DNA of 44,288 nucleotides, taken from contig JAEZXR010000108.1 of the NCBI GenBank assembly GCA_023419605.1, forward strand, positions 1 to 44,288, given 5' to 3'. The notes beneath the pieces were generated by a model. The model did not search any database and was not told the DNA's origin. It saw only the letters and a list, made by a program, of their open reading frames with translations. Position 1 is the first letter of the stretch. Each line of letters starts with the position of its first letter. Position numbers and translations under genes: made by a program. This stretch comes from Bacillota bacterium (GTDB lineage: Bacteria; Bacillota; Clostridia; Acetivibrionales; JAEZXR01). Shown piece after piece: positions 1 through 7,433 of the stretch.

Positions 1-31
1 TTGGCACCTGCTTTTGTGTTGCTTAAAAAGT

Positions 32-67
32 AAAACGGCAGCTGCTTATGATAGCATCTACCGTTTT
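32..67. terminator. Bidirectional intrinsic terminator downstream of pfp
   Basis: Arms of 14 nt (AAAACGGCAGCTGC and GCATCTACCGTTTT) pair at 12 of 14 positions around an 8-nt loop. A T-run follows on the plus strand and an A-rich stretch precedes it, so it can serve the phosphofructokinase gene arriving on the minus strand and any plus-strand gene entering from the left. Confidence 0.65.
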
Positions 68-173
68 TTATTACCATTATATAATGTTTTTCTGATGAAA
101 TACAGCTTAACTAAATGACATTGACCATAAAGGGAGCATATCAAAATTTCGCAGGCTTTTTTGTCAACAATGA

Positions 174-1421
174 TTATTTTGTAGCCAATACCTTCTTCAG
201 TTTTGTGAACCTTGGAAGTCCATCTTCAAGAACAGGCTTTGATTCGCCCTGGATTAATGGAAGAGCGTATTTGATAAACTCTTGGTTCAGTCCATTGCCT
301 TCTGCATTGATCCACTCTCTGGGAACTTTCTTTTCCGTATTTGCAACATCCGTAAGGTCAATGAGCTTGGTTACGCATTTGTAATCAGCGCCTTCTGCTC
401 TTTCGAATGCAACCATTTTATCCGTAATTCCTTCTACTGCAGCTTTAACGGCTGTTTGTCCAGCCAGGTAGGATTCGTTTACATCTGTCAAGGAACCCAG
501 GTGAGCCGCACATCTCTGGAGCAGGCTGAATTCGATACCGCGAACCTTGGCTCCGGTTTTGTTCTTAACGATGTTGGCAAGAGTTGCTGCCAGACCGCCC
601 AACTGCGAATGACCAAAAGCATCTTTTGACTGTGCAAGGTCGGTACCGTATTCGGAAATGTATTTTCCGTCCTTATCCTTGATACCTTCGGAAACAGCTA
701 TGATAACTTTTCCATTTTCCTTGTAGATTCTCATTACATCTTCAAGGAATTTATCCATGTCAAAAGCCAGCTCAGGGAGGTAAATGAGGTCAGGACCATT
801 TCCCTTGTGTGCAGCCAATGCGGATGCAGCAGTCAGCCAACCTGCGTTTCTTCCCATGATTTCGAGGATAGTGATCATTCCGGTATCATATACTCTTGCG
901 TCATGATATACTTCCATCGTGGAGGTAGCAATGTACTTTGCAGCGCTGCCGTAACCGGGACAATGGTCAGTTCCCCAGAGGTCATTGTCGATGGTCTTGG
1001 GAACACCCATAACTCTGCACTCGTAGCCAACCTTCTGCATGTATTTGCTTACCTTGTTGCAGGTATCCATGGAGTCATTTCCACCATTATAGAAGAAGTA
1101 ACGGATGTTATATTTCTTAAATACTTCAAGAATTCTCTTGTAATCGGTTTCATCTTCTTCAAAGTGCTTGAGCTTATAACGTACAGAGCCCAGAGCGGAA
1201 GAAGGAGTGGTTTTTAGCAGATCCAATTCATAAGGATCTTCCTTGCTCATATCATAGAACATTTCATTAAGCAAGCCTTTGATACCATGTGCCATACCGT
1301 ATACAGCGGTGATGCATTCCTGCTTTAAAGCTTCCTGGATAACACCGGCAGCACTTGCGTTGATAACGGAAGTCGGTCCGCCGGATTGACCGAAAATAGC
1401 AGCGCCTACTAATTTGCTCAT
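174..1421 (-). CDS. pfp: Pyrophosphate-type 6-phosphofructokinase
   Basis: Phosphorylates fructose 6-phosphate to fructose 1,6-bisphosphate in cytosolic glycolysis, probably with pyrophosphate as donor. The 415-residue protein begins with the phosphofructokinase glycine-rich motif FGQSGGPTSVINAS. The two positions that separate donor classes are PPi-type: GGNDS at about 113-117 (Asp where ATP enzymes have the second Gly of GGDGS) and PKTIDND at 141-147 (Lys where ATP enzymes have Gly). MGRNAGW at 189-195 is the usual substrate-binding segment. The start is fixed by an AGGAGG site 9 nt upstream. It is monocistronic, with a terminator at 32-67. The PPi assignment rests on family rules; an ATP-using exception cannot be excluded from sequence alone. 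It pairs functionally with the aldolase gene at 14034. Confidence 0.93.
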   Translation of the reverse strand: MSKLVGAAIFGQSGGPTSVINASAAGVIQEALKQECITAVYGMAHGIKGLLNEMFYDMSKEDPYELDLLKTTPSSALGSVRYKLKHFEEDETDYKRILEVFKKYNIRYFFYNGGNDSMDTCNKVSKYMQKVGYECRVMGVPKTIDNDLWGTDHCPGYGSAAKYIATSTMEVYHDARVYDTGMITILEIMGRNAGWLTAASALAAHKGNGPDLIYLPELAFDMDKFLEDVMRIYKENGKVIIAVSEGIKDKDGKYISEYGTDLAQSKDAFGHSQLGGLAATLANIVKNKTGAKVRGIEFSLLQRCAAHLGSLTDVNESYLAGQTAVKAAVEGITDKMVAFERAEGADYKCVTKLIDLTDVANTEKKVPREWINAEGNGLNQEFIKYALPLIQGESKPVLEDGLPRFTKLKKVLATK

Positions 1422-1489
1422 TAAAGAAAACCTCCTAGCGAATTTTATATTATGTATGTTTGTTTGTTAATTTATACACAATCACAAAA

Positions 1490-1518
1490 AATATACCATA
1501 CTTGTCCCCAAAATGCAA
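1490..1518 (-). promoter_or_regulatory. Candidate sigma-A promoter of pfp
   Basis: On the minus strand, TTGCAT (1513-1518) and TATATT (1490-1495) are separated by exactly 17 nt, about 70 nt upstream of the pfp start codon. The -10 box is good and the -35 box is weak. Confidence 0.45.
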
Positions 1519-1594
1519 TTGTTAGTTTAGGGAACTTTACTTTGTAATCTGAGGACGGAAAGATAAGTTGAAGTATAAATTAAAAGTAAGGAAC

Positions 1595-1609
1595 ATTCCG
1601 CAGCGGAAT
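1595..1609. promoter_or_regulatory. Perfect 15-nt palindrome, possible operator
   Basis: ATTCCGC-A-GCGGAAT is a perfect inverted repeat in the 396-nt divergent gap between pfp and the metal exporter, 32 nt before the exporter's -35 box. The symmetry suits a dimeric regulator, but nothing identifies one and it has no T-run that would make it a terminator. Confidence 0.3.
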
Positions 1610-1641
1610 CACATAGTATAGTAATAGGAAAGAAAGAGGCA

Positions 1642-1670
1642 TTGACAACGAAGCCGGTTTATAATAAACT
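1642..1670 (+). promoter_or_regulatory. Promoter of the riboswitch/CDF transcript
   Basis: A perfect TTGACA (1642-1647) lies 17 nt before TAAACT (1665-1670, 4 of 6). Predicted initiation is at about 1674-1677, exactly where the first riboswitch stem begins, which supports the choice. Confidence 0.65.
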
Positions 1671-1673
1671 ATA

Positions 1674-1761
1674 GGAAATTGAGCAGGCGATGTACCGTTG
1701 ATGTACATGGGGCTGGGCCCTTCAAGAGGGCAGTGGATGACCAATCCATGGGACAATTTTC
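1674..1761 (+). promoter_or_regulatory. NiCo (czcD) riboswitch aptamer
   Basis: The RNA matches the czcD-type Ni2+/Co2+ riboswitch as I know it: P1 5' strand GGAAATTG followed directly by the conserved GAGCAGGC, a P2 hairpin (ATGTAC/GTACAT), a GGGCTGGGCCC segment forming P3 with GGGC, a P4 hairpin (TGGAT/ATCCA), and the conserved GGGACA leading into the P1 3' strand CAATTTTC. The four stems form a four-way junction. It lies between a promoter and a terminator directly before a cation-diffusion-facilitator gene, the usual partner. Family members turn the gene on when Ni2+ or Co2+ is bound. Confidence 0.9.
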
Positions 1762-1789
1762 GAAAGAAATTGTTTCATGGATTTTTTTG
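1746..1789 (+). terminator. Riboswitch expression-platform terminator
   Basis: A long hairpin, CCATGGGACAATTT paired with AAATTGTTTCATGG (two G-U pairs) and closed by a C-GAAA-G tetraloop, is followed by ATTTTTTTG. Its 5' arm contains the conserved GGGACAATTTTC of the aptamer's closing stem, so terminator and ligand-bound aptamer are mutually exclusive. Metal binding should therefore permit read-through into the exporter gene. Confidence 0.88.
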
Positions 1790-1817
1790 TTGAAAAAAAT
1801 TAGGGTAGGGGGTTTTT

Positions 1818-2690
1818 ATGAGTATTGACAATTTTAAAAAAGTAAAAAATGTATTATGGATTATTTTGATTGCCAATGCTTTTGTCGCTGTTTTAAAAGT
1901 ACTGATAGGGACTATGATTAAAAGCGCCAGTATGACGGCGGACGGTTTTCATTCGCTGACGGATGGATCGTCAAATATAGTAGGATTGATCGCTATAAGC
2001 TATGCAGCCAAACCGGTGGATGAAGACCACCCTTATGGGCATCGAAAGTTTGAAACCCTGGCGGGGCTTGCTATTGCCGGTATGCTGGTATTTATCGGCG
2101 GGAAAATCATATTTGATGCATTCACAAGGCTGTTTAACCCTGTGATGCCGGAAATAACCCTTGAAAGCCTTATAACGCTGATGGCAACCCTGGCTATAAA
2201 TATTTTTGTATCGAAGTATGAATATAAAAAGGGCAAGAGTCTGAACAGTACCATTCTGGTTTCCGACTCCATGCATACCCGAAGTGATATCTACGTTTCT
2301 ATCGGAGTATTGGTAACGCTGGTTGGTGTGAAGCTGGGCCTGCCTGCAATTATCGACCCGCTGGCCTCCCTGGTGGTTTCCGCCTTTATCCTTCATGCGG
2401 CCTATGAAATATTTAATGAAACCAGTGGTGTTCTGGTAGATAAGGCGGTAGTGGATATGGAGAAAGTCAGAGAAATCGCCATGGGCTTTGAACAGGTGCG
2501 GAATGCCTATAAGATTCGCAGCAGGGGAAGCTGCCATGATTTATATATTGATTTGCATATCATGACGGACCCCACTATGAGTGTAGAAGATTCCCATACT
2601 CTGATCCATGATATGGAAGAGAAAATGCGGGTGGAGCTGGCGGCCAACGTGGAGTTGATCGTACATATTGAGCCTTATAAAGTCTCCTGA
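1818..2690 (+). CDS. CDF-family cation efflux protein (probable Ni/Co exporter)
   Basis: A 290-residue cation diffusion facilitator that exports divalent metal by proton antiport in the cytoplasmic membrane. About six membrane segments fill the first 200 residues. The transport-site motifs are HSLTD (H45, D49) in TM2 and HTRSD (H153, D157) in TM5, an HxxxD/HxxxD combination. HPYGH (71-75) follows TM2. Residues 205-290 form the cytoplasmic ferredoxin-like metal-sensing domain, including a DLYIDLHI strand. CDFs often carry Zn2+ or Cd2+, but the NiCo riboswitch in the leader argues that the physiological substrate is Ni2+ and/or Co2+. A GGGTAGGGGG ribosome site precedes ATG 1818. No partner genes; transcription unit of one gene. 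Confidence 0.93.
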   Translation: MSIDNFKKVKNVLWIILIANAFVAVLKVLIGTMIKSASMTADGFHSLTDGSSNIVGLIAISYAAKPVDEDHPYGHRKFETLAGLAIAGMLVFIGGKIIFDAFTRLFNPVMPEITLESLITLMATLAINIFVSKYEYKKGKSLNSTILVSDSMHTRSDIYVSIGVLVTLVGVKLGLPAIIDPLASLVVSAFILHAAYEIFNETSGVLVDKAVVDMEKVREIAMGFEQVRNAYKIRSRGSCHDLYIDLHIMTDPTMSVEDSHTLIHDMEEKMRVELAANVELIVHIEPYKVS

Positions 2691-2745
2691 ACAGAGGGCT
2701 TCAGGTTTGAAAATCCGGTTTGGGATTTGTGCTGACTCAGCAGTA

Positions 2746-2772
2746 ACATTATTCTCTCACATTCATATCATA
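2746..2772 (+). promoter_or_regulatory. Sigma-K-type promoter of the first spore-surface gene
   Basis: AC (2746-2747), 16 nt, then CATATCATA (2764-2772) matches the sigma-K consensus AC-N16-CATAnnnTA in full. It lies 65 nt upstream of the start codon. The same arrangement precedes the paralogue at 3800. Confidence 0.72.
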
Positions 2773-2836
2773 AAAAGAGATCGTTTTGGCATTGGTAGCC
2801 TATTCATCCATATTAACTGAGTGAAGGAGAATTCCT

Positions 2837-3601
2837 ATGGATACGGGCAGCTATACTAAAAACCAGAGTGAAGAAAAATTTTGCGAGTCAAAAACTATAG
2901 CGGAAAGCCAGAGTGAAACAATCAAACCCGTAGGCCGTAACGGCCCGTTTATTGTGAGGATGCCGGTAGTAATTTCTCAGTCGAGAGTACATATCCATAT
3001 CGAATCAAAAATAAAGCTTGACCAGCCTGTGGCGGACATAAGAAACTGCAAAAGAGATGTTTACTTAACCGGATGCAAATTATTGGATACCGGAAACAAA
3101 AGAAGCGGAAAGATATATTTGGACGGCTATATAAAGGAAAGCTTGGAGTATGCCGCAATTGCAGGTGTTAATGAGGAACGGATCCGGGGAGATATAAGGT
3201 ACCTTACGGTCAAAGTACCTTTTGAATGTACTGCAAAGGTGGAATACTATTTATCTCCTGCCATTAAGGGAGGAACGGGCTTGCTCAATGTTGAACTGTC
3301 GGAGAGCGTTAGAGGTACGGAGGAATCTTTTTCCGTCCGATGCGGTGAACGGGCTGCCGGCCAGCCCTGTGGAATAAAAAGAGCGGAGAAGTTGCATTGC
3401 GAAGTGGAAGAGGTGCAGGTAGCAGAAATGGATATGGTAAAAACACGTACATTCTTCGGAAAGGACGGAATAGACGAGCGCATGTTTGATGCAGTTGTTG
3501 AACAGCTAAGCGTCTCTATCACATTTACGCTTTTGCAAAATCAATTGGTAAACATCCCTAAAATTTATCCCCGTAACGAACAATATTACGGCTATTTTTA
3601 A
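2837..3601 (+). CDS. Spore-surface-type protein (SPOCS/DUF3794-like, CsxC-like), paralogue 1
   Basis: A 254-residue protein without signal peptide or membrane segment. A central block (about 33-140) has the pattern NGPF-V-MPVVI--S-V-I-IES-IKL-P--DI----RDVYLTGCKLLDTG, then a G-I-L-GYI-ESLEYA segment and a V-VPFECTAKVEYYLSP strand. This resembles the beta-rich SPOCS (DUF3794) fold of spore-coat morphogenetic proteins and, more closely as I recall, the CsxC-like clostridial exosporium family. Several cysteines could cross-link. The C-terminus ends LLQNQLVNIPKIYP. The gene has a sigma-K-type promoter, an AAGGAG ribosome site and its own terminator, so expression is expected late in the mother cell. 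Function beyond a structural role in coat or exosporium is not visible. Confidence 0.68.
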   Translation: MDTGSYTKNQSEEKFCESKTIAESQSETIKPVGRNGPFIVRMPVVISQSRVHIHIESKIKLDQPVADIRNCKRDVYLTGCKLLDTGNKRSGKIYLDGYIKESLEYAAIAGVNEERIRGDIRYLTVKVPFECTAKVEYYLSPAIKGGTGLLNVELSESVRGTEESFSVRCGERAAGQPCGIKRAEKLHCEVEEVQVAEMDMVKTRTFFGKDGIDERMFDAVVEQLSVSITFTLLQNQLVNIPKIYPRNEQYYGYF

Positions 3602-3623
3602 ACGGTTTGCGTAAGAAAAATTA

Positions 3624-3669
3624 AAAGAGCATAGACAGCTTTTTTGTAAGCTGCCTATGTTCTTTTTTT
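3624..3669 (+). terminator. Intrinsic terminator of the first spore-surface gene
   Basis: AGAGCATAGACAGCTT pairs with AAGCTGCCTATGTTCT (G-U pairs tolerated) around a short T-rich loop, followed by TTTTTTTG. It separates the two paralogues into independent transcripts. Confidence 0.9.
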
Positions 3670-3709
3670 GAAAAGATTTTTTACAGGAGAAAATAATTCA
3701 ATACAATCA

Positions 3710-3736
3710 ACTTTATGTTAACTGGTACATATACTA
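3710..3736 (+). promoter_or_regulatory. Sigma-K-type promoter of the second spore-surface gene
   Basis: AC (3710-3711), 16 nt, CATATACTA (3728-3736): again a complete match to AC-N16-CATAnnnTA, 64 nt before the chosen start codon. Same element, spacing and distance to the gene as in the paralogue. Confidence 0.75.
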
Positions 3737-3799
3737 TTATCAGGATGAAATCAGAGATGTTCTGGCTTTGTCCGAATAAAATATAAAGGAGACATGACT

Positions 3800-4564
3800 A
3801 TGGATTATGAGTGCATTTGCAATGCAGGAGTGATCAAAACAAACACAATACCGGAGTGCTCAAATGAGCCGGTGCATCCCTATGGAATTGACGGGCCTTT
3901 TGTAGGAAAGATTCCTGTAGTTATTGCTGAACCGGTTATTCAGATCGATATCGAGTCCGTCATTAAACTGGAAGAGCCTGCACTGGAGATAAAGAGAATT
4001 AAGAAAAACGTATTTATAAACCAATGCAAGCTCATCGACATGGGAGGACATACAGGAAAGCTCTTTTTAAGCGGCTTTGTCAGAAAAAATATTGAATATG
4101 CTACCGTTGATTGCAGTAATGACAAACACAGCAGCATCAGCGGTGGTATAAAGCATACCACAGTAAATATTCCGTTTACCTGTGTTACCAAAGTCGAATA
4201 TGTTACTCCTCCAAAGCTGGATAACTTCGATCATACAAAAGAGTTATCCATGCTGTCGGATAAAAAAAGCGGGCATGATTTCTGCAAGCAGGAAATTATC
4301 GGACGTAACCCTTGTGAACAAAGCTTCCAGCACTTCGAGAGTTTCAATGAGCCCGTCTTCTGCGAATTGGAAGATGCTAAAATATTTGAAAATGATACTC
4401 ACAAAGATGCTGAACCCTTTGGATGCGAGTTCCCGAGCGAGCATACTTTTGACAAAATTGTAGAAAAAATGGTGGTGCTTGTTAAAATCAAATTGCTGCA
4501 AAAGCAGCAGGTCAATATTCCAGGCCATAAGCCCTTTGATTGGAACGACAAAGTTAAAAAATAA
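3800..4564 (+). CDS. Spore-surface-type protein (SPOCS/DUF3794-like, CsxC-like), paralogue 2
   Basis: A 254-residue paralogue of the protein at 2837, the same length and the same order of motifs: YGIDGPFVGKIPVVIAEPVI, then IDIESVIKLEEPALEIK, NVFINQCKLIDMGGHTGKL, SGFVRKNIEYATVDC, VNIPFTCVTKVEYVTPP, and the C-terminal KLLQKQQVNIPG. ATG 3800 is chosen over the in-frame ATG 3794 because AAAGGAG (3785-3791) is 8 nt from the former and only 2 nt from the latter. The segment between the core and the C-terminus is acidic and cysteine-containing, and differs most between the two copies. The promoter is sigma-K-type, so a mother-cell structural protein of the spore surface is inferred. The exact family name is uncertain. 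Confidence 0.68.
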   Translation: MDYECICNAGVIKTNTIPECSNEPVHPYGIDGPFVGKIPVVIAEPVIQIDIESVIKLEEPALEIKRIKKNVFINQCKLIDMGGHTGKLFLSGFVRKNIEYATVDCSNDKHSSISGGIKHTTVNIPFTCVTKVEYVTPPKLDNFDHTKELSMLSDKKSGHDFCKQEIIGRNPCEQSFQHFESFNEPVFCELEDAKIFENDTHKDAEPFGCEFPSEHTFDKIVEKMVVLVKIKLLQKQQVNIPGHKPFDWNDKVKK

Positions 4565-4623
4565 ATAACCATAGGCTGGAGATAAAGTACTTTTGAATGC
4601 CTTCTAAAACTCCGGTCAAAATA

Positions 4624-4672
4624 AAAATAAAGGAAGTAAAGTAGGTAAGTATACTTTACTTCCTTTATTTTT
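4624..4672. terminator. Intrinsic terminator after the second spore-surface gene
   Basis: A perfect 20-bp stem (AAAATAAAGGAAGTAAAGTA and its complement) with a short loop and T-tract. It is rich in A on the left arm and T on the right, so it works on the plus strand and could work in reverse. Confidence 0.9.
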
Positions 4673-4851
4673 GCCCTGTGAGCACAATCGTTTTGTAAAA
4701 ATTTAATTTTGTTACCGATTAAAGGGGATTGTATACAAAAATTTTAACAAAAATTCACAAAACGGACACAAAACTAAGATACTATGATAAAGTGAAACAA
4801 ATCTCTTGTAATTTCATTATATAAAGTCAATTGAATAGGGAGGCAGAAGAA

Positions 4852-6759
4852 GTGAATAGCATAATGGCGATGAAAAACAAATTTACCTTTGGCAGAAAAA
4901 CGATTCTGAGAATCATTTCGGGGGTATTGGTGATTGCGATCATAGGTTCCTTAGGATTCTACGGATGGAAGAAGACGCATCCTGCAGCGAAGCCTGTCGC
5001 GGCCCAGCAAACTGCCGTGGTAAGAAAAGGAGGCTTCAGCGTGACTGTATCGGGGGGAGGCCCGGTTGCAGCTTCCAATAAAAGCGAAGTAACACCGAAA
5101 ACCAATGCTACTGTAACGAAGGTGTATTTTAAGGAAGGAGATACCGTCAAAGCCGGGGATTTACTTTTTGACCTGGATGATTCAACAGCCAGGCTCAATG
5201 TAGAGAAAGCGAAAGCAAGCCTGGCCCAGACGGAATTAACCCAGAAAAGCAATATCAGCAGTTTGCAAAAACTAAAAGTTACGGCACCTTTCAGCGGGCA
5301 GGTTACAGGCCTTACAATCAAGCAGGGTGATGTTCTGAATAAAAATGGAGCCGTGCTGACACTGGTAGACTCCTCCAAATTAAAGTTGACGGTGCCCTTC
5401 AACAGCTATAATGTGAGTGAAATTACAGTGGGCAAAAAGGTTACGGTCTATGTTCAAAGCCTTATGCAATCGGTAGAAGGCTTTGTATCCTACATAAATA
5501 ATACCTCCTTCTCAACCTCCACCGGAGGAGAACTGCAAAATGTGGAGATTTCGGTCAATAATCCGGGTTCATTGACGGAGGGAATGAAGGCGAATGTGGA
5601 AATCAGCACCTCAAAGGGGACAATTTCCAGCACGGATAACGGAACCTTTTCCTATGTCGACAACCAAAGCATCAAAAGTGAAACCGGCGGAACCGTTACC
5701 AAAGTAAATGTAAAGGAAGGCCAATACGTAAAAGCAGGAGAAACTCTCATTGAAGTGAATAATGATGACTTGGTTCTCAACAAGGAATCCACCGATGTTA
5801 AGCTGCTGGAACAGAACGGACAGGTGAAAAGCGCGGAGGATGAACTGAGTTATTATAAAATATACGCACCCATCGATGGGGTTATTATAAAACAGACCAT
5901 CAAGGAAGGTGAACAGGCAAAATCCGGACAGGTTATTACCACCATATCCAACACTACGCAGATGGAATGCTCTATTCCCATTGATGAACTGGATATCGCA
6001 AAATTAAAAGTAGGGCAGAAAGCCACTATTATTGCAGATGCACTGCCTGAGACCTCCACAAAACCTTTGGAGGGGGAGGTAACCAAGATCGCCATCGAGG
6101 GAACTTCATCCAATGGAGTTACCACCTATCCTGTAACCATTAAAATTTCAAATCCCCAGGGGTTGCGGACAGGGATGAATGTCACCGCCAATGTTTTGAT
6201 CGATGAGAAAAAAGACATTTTGTATCTGCCCATCGAAGCCATTCAAAAGGTGGGGGGCAGAAACTTTGTTATGGTGAAAACCGATGGCAGCAACGCGCCG
6301 GCGCAAGGACAACCGGGAGCGCAAGGCGGAAAACCGTCTGGGCAGGGAGATACGCAAAGGCCTGAACAAGGCAGCGCACAAAGACCTGCGGGGGATACGC
6401 AAAGATCCGCACAGGGTTATCCCGGAAATAATGGAAACGGTACCAATCGGTCTTCTTCGCAAGGCGGTGGGAGAACCCAGGGCTCCGGGGCCGCAGGTTC
6501 AAATGGGGCAAGAGGAAATGCAAATACTGCAAATGCGGGTGCCAATACCATGTTGAAGCCTGTTGAAGTAGGAATCAACAATGAGAACTATATTGAGATC
6601 AAGAGCGGACTTTCCGAAGGGGATCAGGTAATCCTTCCGACTAAAACCACTGGAACCAATACGATGGGTGGTATGGGCGGAATGATGGGAGGTGCTTCCT
6701 TTGGCGGTGTGATGGGAGGCGCGGCAAGGCCTGCACAGGGTGGAGGCGGTCAACGATGA
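4852..6759 (+). CDS. MacA-like membrane-fusion (adaptor) subunit of an ABC exporter
   Basis: A 635-residue HlyD/RND-type adaptor for the MacB-like transporter encoded next. One N-terminal membrane anchor (about 15-36) precedes an extracytoplasmic part. Two lipoyl/barrel-sandwich repeats are visible: AEVT-P-TNATVTKVYFKEGDTVKAGDLLFDLD-type near residue 75 and TGGTVTKVNVKEGQYVKAGE near 275, each followed by a matching KVTAPFSG / IYAPIDG half. So the adaptor module appears duplicated in one chain. A Gln/Gly/Pro-rich low-complexity stretch (about 480-575) and a Gly/Met-rich tail interrupt and end the beta domain. GTG 4852 is preferred over the upstream TTG 4831 because AGGGAGG (4837-4843) is 8 nt upstream of it. 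The stop overlaps the next start (ATGA). Confidence 0.88.
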   Translation: MNSIMAMKNKFTFGRKTILRIISGVLVIAIIGSLGFYGWKKTHPAAKPVAAQQTAVVRKGGFSVTVSGGGPVAASNKSEVTPKTNATVTKVYFKEGDTVKAGDLLFDLDDSTARLNVEKAKASLAQTELTQKSNISSLQKLKVTAPFSGQVTGLTIKQGDVLNKNGAVLTLVDSSKLKLTVPFNSYNVSEITVGKKVTVYVQSLMQSVEGFVSYINNTSFSTSTGGELQNVEISVNNPGSLTEGMKANVEISTSKGTISSTDNGTFSYVDNQSIKSETGGTVTKVNVKEGQYVKAGETLIEVNNDDLVLNKESTDVKLLEQNGQVKSAEDELSYYKIYAPIDGVIIKQTIKEGEQAKSGQVITTISNTTQMECSIPIDELDIAKLKVGQKATIIADALPETSTKPLEGEVTKIAIEGTSSNGVTTYPVTIKISNPQGLRTGMNVTANVLIDEKKDILYLPIEAIQKVGGRNFVMVKTDGSNAPAQGQPGAQGGKPSGQGDTQRPEQGSAQRPAGDTQRSAQGYPGNNGNGTNRSSSQGGGRTQGSGAAGSNGARGNANTANAGANTMLKPVEVGINNENYIEIKSGLSEGDQVILPTKTTGTNTMGGMGGMMGGASFGGVMGGAARPAQGGGGQR

Positions 6760-7433
6760 TACAGATCTCCGATATGTACAAAATCTATAAAATGGGTGAC
6801 AATGTGGTGAATGCGTTAAATGGAGTGAACATTCACATCAAGCCTCATGAGTTTGTAGCCATTGTCGGACCTTCGGGCTCGGGGAAATCTACCCTGATGA
6901 ATATGATCGGCTGCCTGGATATTCCAACCTCCGGAAGCTATAGTTTAGACGGAAACGAAGTAAGCCGGATGAAGGACGACCAATTGGCGGAAATCCGCAA
7001 TAAAAAAATCGGGTTTATTTTTCAAGGCTTTAATCTCCTTCAAAAGCTTACAGCATTGGAAAATGTAGAAATGCCGTTGATCTACCAGGGAGCCGGTGCA
7101 AAGGAAAGAAAAAGAAGAGCTACCGAAGCATTGGAAAGCGTTGGACTGGGAGACCGGATCCATCATAGACCCACGGAATTATCGGGAGGACAGCAGCAAA
7201 GAGTAGCCATAGCAAGGGCGCTGGCCGGAAACCCGCCTATGATTCTTGCGGATGAGCCCACCGGGGCGCTGGATACCAAATCCGGCGTGGAGATCATGAA
7301 AATATTGAAGGACTTGAACGAGAAAGGAAACACTATTGTTTTAATCACCCATGATAATAACATTGCCATGCAGGCCCAGCGAATCATCCGAATTCAGGAT
7401 GGCCAGATCATGGAAGACAGGGAGGTGGGCTGA
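6756..7433 (+). CDS. MacB/LolD-type ABC transporter ATP-binding protein
   Basis: A 225-residue cytosolic ATPase that powers the export complex. Walker A is GPSGSGKST (38-46), the Q-loop lies in GFIFQGFNLL, the signature is LSGGQQQR (142-149), Walker B is MILADEP (162-168) followed by TGALD, and the switch histidine is in THD (198-200). The family acts in mechanotransmission on substrates in the membrane or outside it: antimicrobial peptides, lipids or lipoproteins. The start overlaps the adaptor stop in ATGA, and the stop shares a base with the permease start, so all three proteins are translationally coupled. Confidence 0.95.
   Translation: MIQISDMYKIYKMGDNVVNALNGVNIHIKPHEFVAIVGPSGSGKSTLMNMIGCLDIPTSGSYSLDGNEVSRMKDDQLAEIRNKKIGFIFQGFNLLQKLTALENVEMPLIYQGAGAKERKRRATEALESVGLGDRIHHRPTELSGGQQQRVAIARALAGNPPMILADEPTGALDTKSGVEIMKILKDLNEKGNTIVLITHDNNIAMQAQRIIRIQDGQIMEDREVG

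Noticed and set aside
198..200. KTG in residues 198-200 of the DacF-like protein as its third active-site motif
   Set aside because: These are protein residues, not window positions: this KTG lies before the NQNKLFW-GVDGG block, whereas the family's motif III follows it, where KVG (222-224) is found.
807..1217. Long open frame antisense to the phosphofructokinase gene
   Set aside because: It lies inside a gene with unmistakable family motifs, has no ribosome site and encodes no recognisable domain.
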